A stretch of 64,000 nucleotides of DNA. It comes from Mallotus nudiflorus (lineage: Eukaryota; Streptophyta; Magnoliopsida; Malpighiales; Euphorbiaceae). Every line of letters begins with the position of its first letter. Positions within the stretch are counted from its first letter, which is position 1. Position numbers and translations under genes: made by a program. Under the pieces are notes generated by a model. That model was not told where the DNA came from and did not search any database. It saw only the letters and a list, made by a program, of their open reading frames with translations. Below, piece after piece: positions 50,930 to 63,088 of this stretch. The stretch is from assembly GCA_947683625.1 (NCBI GenBank), contig CANTUR010000681.1, positions 246,914-310,913 of the forward strand, given 5' to 3'.

Positions 50930-53900
50930 TGTCACGACCCAAAATAGGGGCCATGACCGGCGCTAGGGAACGGGAATTCTTTCGAATCCGGAACCCGTAG
51001 CAAGCCTAAAAATAAAATAAATACGCAATAATAACCATAAAAATATAATATGCAGCGGAAAATAAAAATCATAAATATTACAATATCATCCATATCAACT
51101 GGATTCAATTCAAAACTCATCACACCACATATATAATCTCATAAATGTATAATCTTTATACAAATCCAGTTTTACTATAATACATCTCTTTAAAACAAAT
51201 ACTTTATTTCACAACTACTGAAAATCACAACTATTGCAGTGTCTAGATAAAATAAATAAGACTCAAGTATATAATTTACATAAAGAAGCCGGGGCGGAAG
51301 AAATCCGGCGTATGGACCTACTACTGAGGTCTGAGGAAGTTGACTCTCCTGAAAAATAGTCAACGGAGGGGAGTCAGACCTCACTGAGTGAATTACTATA
51401 ATATATATACATACACTCTAAGTGATAATGCATACAGTCAACAGTATATGAGTAATATGTATATATACAGGCAAGTTCATACAGATGCAGAAAAATCATT
51501 TTATATATTTTGTCTGAAAATCAACTTTTATGAAGGATCACATAGAACCCTAGAATATCGCAACCTCAGAAAATAGTGTTAAACAACACTCTAGCCATAC
51601 AGGCTCACTGATTCCAAATATATCCACTTAATCCATATGGACAGTAGACTGGCCCCGAGACACTAAGTCAACCGAGCTCCAGCAGTCTGACTGCCAGTGT
51701 GATTGGCCCCGAGACACTTGGTCAACCGAGCTCCAGCAATCACACCCAAACCACATCTCACATATCGATAATCATAATCAAATCAATATCCACAAATAGT
51801 TAGTAATATAGCCTAAAGCTATAGGCGTACCGGTACGTACTCGGTCCTAGTGCTGCCCACTAGGTAGCACGTTCTATTGATATCCTTCATTAATAATATA
51901 AATCATTCATTCACAATAAATGATGTATGAATGTAAATGAAACAACAATATAAACCATATATATACCGAAAATATACCAAACATAAACCAGGTATATTTT
52001 GAGTATATATATGTCAAATAAATCCAATCAAATCATGAATTAAACTAAAAATATATTTAAAAACATTTTAAATATATTTTATTAACAAAACATGTATATA
52101 ATTTATTATATACCAAAAATATACCAAAAATATACTTGAATATAAATCATATTATTTATGCATATTCAGTCAAAATAAAACATGCATTTTCTAAATCATG
52201 CATCCTAAGCATATATATATAATATAGTAACTCACCTAATGCGCTCCACGAGACGGGTCCGACGGGCCTGGTCCACTAACCCTCGGTCTCGACGCAACTA
52301 AACAATAAATAATTAATCGACATCAGAATAACCCTAACAGAAATCCTAGAATTCAATCTAGAGTATTCAAATACAGAAACAGAATTAGGGTTCGACTGGA
52401 TATCACGTTTTACGAGAATTCTACCGAAAATCCGGCAGAACCTCCCCTGTAAAACGGACATCTCTCTACTCAAAAGAGTAGAGCCGACCCTGCAAAGAAA
52501 ATACACTTCAAAAATAAACACCACAATCAATCACAACCCCTCGGTCGGACTCCAGACTACAATCTGTCGACCGGGGTCCACAAACACAGAATATATATTC
52601 AAATATACCAAAAATATCCTTAAATCATAAAAATACATTTCATACGTAGAAATTACATAATAAATCTTGAAACACTGTAAAAATCGATTAAAACTCATTT
52701 TATTAGAAAAACCGTATATTATATATATAATTGAAAATAATTCCCGGAAAATAGTTTTAATTAGTTAAAAATACTAAATATTTTGTAGAAATCATTTTTA
52801 TACCTTAAATAAATATTAAAACCAATTAAATTACATTTTTAGACAATTTAGGGTAAAATTACCAAAATACCCCTATATATATATATATACCTAAATTACT
52901 TCAAAAATTCACCAAAAATCATACAATTATCCAAAATTAATTTTCTCAACATATTTATCAATAATATCAATAATTAAACTCAATTAACCAATTAAATTCA
53001 ATTTAAAACACAATTAACTTAATTTTACAAAATCACATAAACTTCAATAATTAAAAATAAATACTTAGAAATTCATAAAAATTCCAAATAAATTTCTATA
53101 ATTCATTTCAACACCTAATTCAACCATAAACTCCAATTTCATAATTTAAATAATTAATTTCCGAAAATTAGAAAATAATATTAAAATATTCAAAAATACC
53201 CAAAAATCCAAACAACCTCCAAAAATTCTGTAAAAATTCATACATGAAGATTAAGCTACTAGGAACAACATTTGTGAAGGAATTTTCCATGAATCATCCA
53301 AATCGAAGCTCAAAAAAATCGAAAACCCAAAGAGGCCGAAATTTTCAAATCGAAACCTAAGCAATTCTAGACCATTTTAGCTCAAACCAAAGCTAGAATA
53401 ACACTCACCGGAGCTCAAGGAGAAGATAGAGACCGGCGGTGTCGAAAACGGTGGCCGGAGGAGGGAGAAACGGCGGTGAGAAAATGGTGGTCGGCGTCGG
53501 GCGGGAGAGAAAGAAGAAGAAGAAGAAAAAGAAAAAGAAAGAAAAGGAAAGAAAAAGAAAAAGAAAAAGAAAGAAAAAGGAAAAGAAAGAGAAAAAAGAA
53601 AAAATAAAAAAATAAAATAAATTAAAATAATTAAATATTAATAAATAATTAATAATAAAATAATAAATTTTAATAATTTAATAATAAATAAAATAATCAA
53701 ATAATAATAAATAAATAATAAAATATTAGGGTAATAATAAACCCTAATTAAATAAATATACACACACAGGCTTTATTTAATAATTTAAAAATATGTATGA
53801 GTTCATGCAAGTCCGTAAATACCTTTAAAATAATTAATAATACATTGTTTACGTGGAAATTTCCCCGAAAATGAAAGTCCCGGGAAAATTTTACGTAAAA

Positions 53901-54049
53901 TACTGAAAATAATAGACAGTAATTAAAATAGGTTTAAAATACATATCAACTCATAAAAATATCGTATAATGCATAAAAATTATTGACACTGTATATCCCA
54001 GTACAGTGTAAAAATATTTAAAAAAAAAAAAAAAACACGGGATATTACA
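50930..54049 (-). repeat. 3' LTR of the element at 50,930-62,189
   Basis: 3,120 bp, TGTCACGACCC to ACGGGATATTACA on the plus strand. It contains the purine tract 53,516-53,605 at the promoter position, the donor consensus near 53,401-53,410, an A-run of about 15 near 54,020, and the full hairpin cluster. Confidence 0.95.
53513..53605. repeat. Purine tract (AAGAAG/GAAAAA), 3' LTR copy
   Basis: Nearly pure A/G on the plus strand. The same tract is at about 61,652-61,750 in the 5' LTR. It occupies the position of the TA microsatellite in other LTRs of the family. Confidence 0.9.
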
Positions 54050-54062
54050 GTCTTCCCCCCTT
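54050..54062 (-). promoter_or_regulatory. Polypurine tract
   Basis: On the minus strand AAGGGGGGAAGAC abuts the 3' LTR start TGTAATATCCCG. Confidence 0.88.
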
Positions 54063-54103
54063 ACAAGAATTCGTCCCCGAATTCTAAAAACAAGATTACA
54101 GAA

Positions 54104-57100
54104 TCAGGAAGGAAAGAGATACGGGTAAGAAGCTCGCATCTCAGCTTCAGTCTCCCACGTATGCTCTTCAACTCTGTTGCTACGCCATAAAACCTTGACC
54201 ATCGGAATCTGCTTCGATCGCAACTGTCGAACTTGAAAATCTACGATCGCCACAGGTTCTTCCACAAAAATCAAATCTTCACTCACTTCCACACTATCAG
54301 GTTGCAACACGTGTGAAGGATCTGAGATATACTTCCTCAACATCGAGATATGAAATACTGGATGCACCTGTGACATACTCGGAGGCAAATCCAACCGATA
54401 TGCAACAGTGCCAACTCTCTCCAGAATCTCAAACGGTCCAATATATCTCGGTGCTAACTTACCCTTCCTGCCAAATCTCATCACACCCTTCATCGGAGAT
54501 ACTTTCAGAAAAACGAAATCTCCAACCTGAAACTCCACATCTCTGCGCCTAGGATCCGCATAACTCTTCTGTCTGCTAACTGCGGTCTCTAACCTGCGCT
54601 TGATCACGGCGACTTTCTCTGCAGCATCCTGAACCATCTCTGGTCCAGTCAAAACTCTCTCACCGATCTCATCCCAACTCAACGGGGATCTACACTTCCT
54701 TCCATACAACGCCTCATATGGTGCCATGCCAATACTGCTATGGTAGCTGTTATTATATGCAAACTCAATAAGCGACAAATGATCATCCCAGCTACCTCCC
54801 AAATCCAAGACACACATTCTCAACATATCTTCCAGTGTCTGGATCGTCCTCTCAGACTGACCATCTGTCTGAGGATGAAAAGCAGTACTGAAATCCAACC
54901 TAGTGCCCATCGCTTCTTGCAACTTCTGCCAAAAACGAGAAGTAAACACCGAACCTCTGTCTGACACAATGGACACAGGTACTCCATGAAGGCACACAAT
55001 ATGCTTCACGTACAACTTCGCCAATCTAGCAACTGAATATGTGGCTTTCACAGGCAAGAAATGTGCAGACTTCGTCAATCTGTCTACAATCACCCAGATG
55101 GAATCGTATCCATCCTTCGAACGAGGTAAACCAACCACAAAATCCATAGCTATCCTTTCCCACTTCCACTCGGGAATAGGAAGAGGCTGAAGCTTCCCAG
55201 AAGGCTTCTGATGTTCGGCTTTCACTTGCTGACACGTCAAGCACTTAGCAACATAATCAGCGACATCCTTCTTCAATCCATCCCACCAGTACAGATCTCT
55301 GATACTGTGGTACATCTTAGTAACACCTGGATGAACGCTGTAAGCTGTAGAATGTGCTTCCTCTAAAATCTCCTCTCTCAAATCATCCACATCAGGAACA
55401 CACAATCTACCACTGATCCACAACACACCATCATCATCGAGTGTGAAATCAATGAACTTCCCTGCTCTGACATTCTCTGCAAGCTCTTCCAGAATAGGAT
55501 CTCAGCTCTGAGCTGCTTTAATCCTATCCCTCAGTACAGATCGTACTTTAAACTGAGCTAACAGTCCACCTGATCTACTGATCTTCATCATCAGACCTTG
55601 ATCCACCATCAGATGCAATTCCTGGATCAATGGTCTCCTCTCAACACCGATGTGAGCAAGACTACCTGAGGACTTCCTACTCAAGGCATCTGCTACCACA
55701 TTAGCTTTACCCGGATGGTAAAGAATCTCACAATCATAATCCTTCAATAGTTCCAACCATCTTCTCTGCCTCAAATTCAAATCTCGCTGCTGAAAAATGT
55801 ACTTAAGGCTCTTGTGATCAGTAAATATTTCACAAGTCACCCCGTACAAATAATGTCTCCAAATCTTCAAAGCAAAGATCACTGCAGCCATCTCAAGATC
55901 ATGTGTAGGATAGTTCTGCTCATGCTTCTTCAACTGCCTCAAAGCATAGGCTATCACCCTTCCATTCTGCATTAACACACAACCAAGACCAATTCTAGAG
56001 GCATCACAGTAAACTGTGAACTTATCTACACTATTAGGCAAAGCTAATACTGGCGCTGTGGTCAACTTCTCCTTCAACAACTGAAAACTATTCTCACAAG
56101 CTTCTGATCACTCGAATCTAACATTCTTCTAAGTCAAGCGAGTCATAGGGGCTGCTATCCTGGAAAAATCCTGCACAAACCGCCTATAATACCCGGCTAA
56201 ACCCAGAAAACTCCGAATCTCAGTAACTGAAGTAGGTCTAGGCCACTCAGATACTGCTTCAACCTTCTGTGGATCAACCTGAATACCTTCTTTAGACACT
56301 ACGTGTCCAAGAAAAGAAACACTCTCCATCTAGAAATCACACTTCGAGAATTTAGCATAAAGCTGATGATCTCTTAGTGTCTGTAGTACAATCCTCAAGT
56401 GATATACGTGCTCTTCCATACTCCTCGAATATACTAGTATATCATCAATGAAGACTACCACAAACTGATCCACATACGGTCGGAATACTCTGTTCATCAG
56501 ATCCATAAAAGCTGCTGGTGCATTAGTCAAACCAAAAGACATCACCAGAAACTCATAATGACCATATCGAGTGCGGAATGCTGTCTTAGGAATATCAGCT
56601 TCACTGATCCGCAGCTGATGATAACCCGACCTCAAGTCAACCTTAGAAAAGAACTGTGCACCTTGTAACTGATCAAATAAATCATCTATCCTCGGGAGAG
56701 GATACTTGTTCTTCACTGTCACCTTATTAAGCTCTCTGTAGTCAATGCACAGTCTCAGGGTACCATCCTTCTTCTTCACAAACAAGACTGGTGCACCCCA
56801 AGGAGAAACACTAGGTCTGATAAAACCTTTCTCCAACAACTCTTGCAACTGCTCCTTCAACTCTCTCAACTCTGCAGGAGCCATATGATAGGGTGGCATA
56901 GATATAGGAGTAATACCTGGAACCACATCTATACAGAACTCAATCTCTCTATGAGGTGGTAAACCTGGCAACTCCTCGGGAAAAACATCAGGAAACTCAC
57001 AAGCAACAGGAACATCTGTGAGTGACAACTTCTCCACTGACGTATCCCTAACCAATGCCAAAAACCCCTGACAACCTTTCCTCAACAACTTCCTAGCTGA

Positions 57101-58855
57101 AATAACAGAAATAAGATTCTGAGGTGCTGAACTCCTGTCACCAACAAACTTAAATTCTACTTCACCAGGAATTCTGAAAATCACCTCCTTATTCCTGCAA
57201 TCAACCACGGCATAATGCTGGGATAACCAATCCATTCCCAAAATAACATCAAACTCCATCACATCCAACAAAATCAAATCAACGGGTAATTCTCTATCTC
57301 CCACGAGAACTGGACAACCAGAAAGAACAATATCGGTGTCCAAAGAATCACTCAGAGGAGTGGCAACAGACAAAGGAAAAGCCATCCTCGAAGCTTGCCA
57401 ACAAGATTTAGAAGCAAAAATAGGAGAAACAAATGAATGCGTGGCACCCGGATCAAACAAAACCAAAGCATCCAGGTAACAAACAGAAAGAATACCTGCC
57501 ACGACTGCATTAGATGCCTGAGCATCCTGCTGAGTCAGATGAAAAACTCTGGCCTGGCCTCGACCTCCCTGCTGACTGGTAGAAGCCTGGCCAACACCTC
57601 GGGTACCTCCTCTCGTACCTCTACCACGACTCTGCTGTGGAACAAACTGAGTAGAACTCTGATGCTGAGCTGGTGGTAACTGAAATGGCACGGGTGCTGC
57701 ACTAGCAATCGACTGCTGTGGGAATCGCGGAATCTACTGCTGCTGATACCCAGAATAAGGACACGATCTGGCAAAATGTCCTGTCTGTCCGCATCTGAAA
57801 CATGTCAACGGTGTCAGATAACACGGTCCCTGATGGACTCTACCACAAGTCTGACAAACACTGGCCGCTGATCCAGAACTACGACCACTGCTGCTGCTCG
57901 AAGCACCTGACCCAAATCTAAACGATCTACGCTGACCTCCACGGCCATGTCTACTGCTCCGATGCACTCGCTGCTGCTGTCTCTGACTCTGCTGAGTCGA
58001 ACCTCGCTGCTGACTACTCGAACTAACATGAAAACTCGAATATGGAGTAGCCTGCAATCCACTCGACTGAACTCCCAACTGGTAATAATCAGGCATCGCT
58101 CCCTGCCTAACTAGTCTCAGCTCGATCTCTTTAGCTAGCTCAATCACAGACTCGAGAGTAAGACCTGCTATAGGCATACCAGCAAAAGCTGAACCCAAAC
58201 CAGTAACATAGGTAGTAACCGCGAAATACTGATCTCGCATCAGATCCTCAGCATATCTACCCAGACGAAGGAACTCTCGGGTATACTCCTCTACTGATCG
58301 ATCTCCACGAGAAATACTAGTCAAACGGAGATGATAGCTCAAACGAAGAGGCTCTGGATAAAATCTCTTCATGAATCGCTCTCGAAACTGAGCCCATGTC
58401 ATCGTCATCATATAGGGCTGGATCATCTGAATAAACCAATCCAAGGCTGGTCCCTCGACAGACAACTCAACGATCATGATCCTCTGGTACTCGGTATGAG
58501 CAGTCCGAGTCCTAGTCTCAATCGCATGCAGAAAATCTAAAGGATCGGAAGTACCATCAAAAGCAATCCTGCCAACTCGGGCATAGAACAAAGCTGCCTC
58601 AGGGTCAGACATACCCTGCTGATAGGCAGGCTGAACAGGCTGAACAACTGGAGGAACAGGAACATCAAACTCAGGCTCAACAGGCTCCTCGTCCTGTAAC
58701 TCTCTCTGCCTACGGCGACCTGCCGCTCCTCGAGGTCTACCCCTGCCACGACCTCTACGTCTAACTGGCTGCTCAGGAGGTAAAACCTCATCCTGAAAAG
58801 ACTCATCATCCTCGGCCTCAACGACCGATGGAGCGACACGCGCTCGCCTCCTCAT
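54104..58855 (-). pseudogene. gag-pol: gag-pol of the element at 50,930, one frame with five stops
   Basis: Virus-like capsid protein and enzymes for retrotransposition. The start is MRRRARVAP at 58,855 and the end is LFPS-stop at 54,104, 1,583 codons plus stop. Residue numbers: zinc knuckle CX2CX4HX4C 352-365; protease LFDPGATHSF with Asp 468 (DPG where most relatives have DSG); RT with FIDD 802-805; RNase H from about 945 (CDAS Asp near 951); integrase zinc site H1168, H1175, C1205, C1208; integrase core D1238, D1299, E1335 (35 residues between the last two); then GPY/F-like RYIGPFEILERVG and chromodomain-like end. Stops: 57,734 (CAG to TAG), 56,330 (TGG to TAG), 56,129 (CAG to TAG), 56,108 (TGG to TGA), 55,502 (CGA to TGA). 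Catalytic residues are all intact and no frameshift exists. Confidence 0.95.
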
Positions 58856-58856
58856 T

Positions 58857-61548
58857 CTGAAAAGACAAACGAAAAAATTCAGACAAAACAGACAACGGAG
58901 GAATAACGCTGAAAACTACAGCAAGGAATACTCATCAAGACATACTCGAACCTAATACACTACAGTAGTCCAACAGAAAACACAACTTTAAAACTAGGGC
59001 CACAACTCACATAACTAAGCCCTGACACAGAACTCCATTCTGATACGAACTTCGCTCTGATACCAACTTTGTCATGACCCAAAATAGGGGCCATGACCGG
59101 CGCTAGGGAATGGGAATTCTTTCGAATCCGAAACCCGTAGCAAGCCTAAAAATAAAATAAATACGCAATAATAACCATAAAAATATAATATGCAGCGGAA
59201 AATAAAAATCATAAATATTACAATATCATCCATATCAACTGGATTCAATTCAAAACTCATCACACCACATATATAATCTCATAAATGTATAATCTTTATA
59301 CAAATCCAGTTTTACTATAATACATCTCTTTAAAACAAATACTTTATTTCACAACTACTGAAAATCACAACTACTGCAGTGTCTAGATAAAATAAATAAG
59401 ACTCAAGTATATAATTTACATAAAGAAGCCGGGGCGGAAGAAATCCGGCGTATCGACCTACTACTGAGGTCTGAGGAAGTTGACTCTCCTGAAAAATAGT
59501 CAACGGAGGGGAGTCAGACCTCACTGAGTGAATTACTATAATATATATACATACACTCTAAGTGATAATGCATACAGTCAACAGTATATGAGTAATATGT
59601 ATATATACAAGCAAGTTCATACAGATGCAGAAAAATCATTTTATATATTTTGTCTGAAAATCAACTTTTATGAAGGATCACATAGAACCCTAGAATATCG
59701 CAACCTCAGAAAATAGTGTTAAACAACACTCTAGCCATACAGGCTCACTGATTCCAAATATATCCACTTAATCCATATGGACAGTAGACTGGCCCCGAGA
59801 CACTAAGTCAACCGAGCTCCAGCAGTCTGACTGCCAGTGTGATTGGCCCCGAGACACTTGGTCAACCGAGCTCCAGCAATCACACCCAAACCACATCTCA
59901 CATATCGATAATCATAATCAAATCAATATCCACAAATATTTAGTAATATAGCCTAAAGCTATAGGCGTACCGGTACGTACTCGGTCCTAGTGCTGCCCAC
60001 TAGGTAGCACGTTCTATTGATATCCTTCATTAATAATAGAAATCATTCATTCACAATAAATGATGCATGAATGTAAATGAAACAACAATATAAACCATAT
60101 ATATACCAAAAATATACCAAACATAAATCAGGTATATTTTGAGTATATATATGTCAAATAAATCCAATCAAATCATGAATTAAACTAAAAATATATTTAA
60201 AAACATTTTAAATATATTTTATTAACAAAACATGTATATAATTTATTATATACCAAAAATATACCAAAAATATACTTGAATATAAATCATATTATTTATG
60301 CATATTCAGTCAAAATAAAACATGCATTTTCTAAATCATGCATCCTAAGCATATATATATAATATAGTAACTCACCTAATGCGCTCCACGAGACGGGTCC
60401 GACGGGCCTGGTCCACTAACCCTCGGTCTCGACGCAACTAAACAATAAATAATTAATCGACATCAGAATAACCCTAACAGAAATCCTAGAATTCAATCTA
60501 GAGTATTCAAATACAGAAACAGAATTAGGGTTCGACTGGATATCACGTTTTACGAGAATTCTACCGGAAATCCGGCAGAACCTCCCCCTGTAAAACGGAC
60601 ATCTCTCTACTCAAAAGAGTAGAGCCGACCCTGCAAAGAAAATACACTTCAAAAATAAACACCACAATCAATCACAACCCCTCGGTCGGACTCCAGACTA
60701 CAATCTGTCGACCGGGGTCCACAAACACAGAATATATATTCAAATATACCAAAAATATCCTTAAATCATAAAAATACATTTCATACGTAGAAATTACATA
60801 ATAAATCTTGAAACACTGTAAAAATCGATTAAAACTCATTTTATTAGAAAAACCGTATATTATATATATAATTGAAAATAATTCCCGGGAAAATAGTTTT
60901 AATTAGTTAAAAATACTAAATATTTTGTAGAAATCATTTTTATACCTTAAATAAATATTAAAACCAATTAAATTACATTTTTAGACAATTTAGGGTAAAA
61001 TTACCAAAATACCCCTATATATATATATACCTAAATTACTTCAAAAATTCACCAAAAATCATACAATTATCCAAAATTAATTTTCTCAACATATTTATCA
61101 ATAATATCAATAATTAAGCTCAATTAACCAATTAAATTCAATTTAAAACACAATTAACTTAATTTTACAAAATCACATAAACTTCAATAATTAAAAATAA
61201 ATACTTAGAAATTCATAAAAATTCCAAATAAATTTCTATAATTCATTTCAACACCTAATTCAACCATAAACTCCAATTTCATAATTTAAATAATTAATTT
61301 CCGAAAATTAGAAAATAATATTAAAATATTCAAAAATACCCAAAAATCCAAATAACCTCCAAAAATTCTACAAAAATTCATACATGAAGATTAAGCTACC
61401 AGGAACAATATTTGTGAAGGAATTTTCCATGAATCATCCAAATCGAAGCTCAAAAAAATCGAAAACCCAAAGAGGCCGAAATTTTCAAATCGAAACCTAA
61501 GCAATTCTAGACCATTTTAGCTCAAACCAAAGCTAGAATAACACTCAC
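58857..61548 (-). other. Putative leader intron of the element at 50,930
   Basis: On the minus strand GAGCTCCG is followed by GTGAGTG with the first intron base at 61,548. TTTGTCTTTTCAG ends at 58,857, and A plus the gag ATG follow. Length is 2,692 bases. It would remove the LTR hairpin cluster and primer site. The same pair of signals is found in the element at 22,760. It is inferred, not demonstrated. Confidence 0.4.
59054..59065 (-). promoter_or_regulatory. Primer-binding site (initiator-Met tRNA), with a second imperfect copy beside it
   Basis: On the minus strand TGGTATCAGAGC begins four bases after the LTR. An 18-base imperfect duplication puts a second, mutated copy (AAGTTCGTATCAGAAT, 59,037-59,052) next to it; the element at 22,760 has only one copy. 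Confidence 0.92.
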
Positions 61549-62189
61549 CGGAGCTCAAGGAGAAGATAGAGACCGGCGGTGTCGAAAACGGTGGCCGGAG
61601 GAGGGAGAGAAACGGCGGTGAAAAAATGGTGGTCGGCGTCGGGCGGGAGAGAAAGAAGAAGAAGAAGAAAAAGAAAAAGAAAGAAAAGGAAAGAAAAAGA
61701 AAAAGAAAAAGAAAGAAAAAGGAAAAGAAAGAGAAAAAAGAAAAAAGAAAAAAATAAAATAAATTAAAATAATTAAATATTAATAAATAATTAATAATAA
61801 AATAATAAATTTTAATAATTTAATAATAAATAAAATAATCAAATAATAATAAATAAATAATAAAATATTAGGGTAATAATAAACCCTAATTAAATAAATA
61901 TACACACACAGGCTTTATTTAATAATTTAAAAATATGTATGAGTTCATGCAAGTCCGTAAATACCTTTAAAATAATTAATAATACATTGTTTACGTGGAA
62001 ATTTCCCCGAAAATAAAAGTCCCGGGAAAATTTTACGTAAAATACTGAAAATAATAGACAGTAATTAAAATAGGTTTAAAATACATATCAACTCATAAAA
62101 ATATCGTATAATGCATAAAAATTATTGACACTGTATATCCCGGTACAGTGTAAAAATATTTAAAAAAAAAAAAAACACGGGATATTACA
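59070..62189 (-). repeat. 5' LTR of the element at 50,930-62,189
   Basis: 3,120 bp, TGTCATGACCC to ACGGGATATTACA on the plus strand. The purine tract (about 61,652-61,750) lies upstream, in minus sense, of the GC-rich leader and donor at 61,548. Compared with the other LTR, the first 100 bases alone show CGA/TGA-type and G/A changes. Confidence 0.95.
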
Positions 62190-62194
62190 GAGGT

Positions 62195-62535
62195 ATATTG
62201 GACTGTTTGAGATTCTGGAAGGAGTGGGCATTGGGGCATATCGGTTGGCTTTGCCTCCGAGTTTGTCTCAAATGCATCCAGTGTTCCATATTTCAATGCT
62301 GAGGAAGTATATTTTAGACCCTTCGCACGTATTGCAACTCGATAGCATGAAAGTGAGTGAAGACTTGACATTCGTGGAAGAACCTGTTGCGATTGTAAAC
62401 TATCAAGTTCGACAGTTGCGTTCAAAATAGATTCCGATGGTCAAGATGTTGTGGCGAAGTAACAACATAGGAGAGCATACCTGGGAGACTAAAGCAGAGA
62501 TGCGAGCTTTTTACCTGTACCTCTTTCCTCATTGA
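62195..62535 (+). pseudogene. Outer element: GPY/F-like and chromodomain-like C-terminus of integrase
   Basis: Last pol piece. Reading resumes at the codons for YIGLFEILEGVG, with HPVFHISMLRKYILDPSH, then FVEEPVAIVNYQVRQLRSK-stop. Further on, HTWETKAEMRAFYLYLFPH ends at TGA 62,533. The stop at 62,428 replaces a Gln codon (CAG to TAG). A chromodomain-like end is what lets chromoviruses choose heterochromatin. Confidence 0.88.
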
Positions 62536-62579
62536 TTCTTGTAATTATTCTTTCTATGAATTCAAGGACGAATTCCTAT

Positions 62580-62592
62580 AAAGAGGGGAGAC
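62580..62592 (+). promoter_or_regulatory. Polypurine tract of the outer element
   Basis: AAAGAGGGGAGAC lies directly before the 3' LTR and aligns with the tracts at 26,012 and 54,050. Confidence 0.8.
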
Positions 62593-63038
62593 ATTAACAA
62601 TCCTAATATTTAAATTATTTTAATATATATTGAGATATGCAGTGTTAATAAATTTAAAAGTTATATTTAATTATTTTATGATTAATAATTATTATTTTAT
62701 GTTAAATTATATTTTCTACGTAAATATTTTATTTTTGAAACTTACTATTGTAAACATTTAATTTACATTATTTATATTTATTATCTTGAATAGTATTATT
62801 TTAATAATATTTAGTTTAGTTCATTATTATTTCTATTATTGTTTTTATCAAATTACATTATTTATTTTATTATTAAATTATTTTATTAGAATTATCATTA
62901 TTATTTATTGTTAATTGTATATGTGTGTATTTTATTGTATGTGTGAATGTCTATATATATGTGTGGATATTTATTTTATGTGGTGGAGAATTGTTTAACC
63001 TAAAGTTATAATATATAGTTTTACAATATGAAGTTTTG

Positions 63039-63088
<50 letters not shown>

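Larger units (their letters stand above)
50930..62189 (-). mobile_element. Complete, youngest family A Ty3/gypsy (Tekay-like) element, minus strand
   Basis: An 11,260-bp element with target duplication GAGGT at 50,925-50,929 and 62,190-62,194. The LTRs are both 3,120 bp and nearly identical: about two dozen differences by eye, mostly transitions plus small indels in simple repeats. It has primer site, polypurine tract and one gag-pol frame of 1,584 codons interrupted by only five stops. It is oriented against the outer element. Near identity of the LTRs means recent insertion relative to everything else here. Confidence 0.96.
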
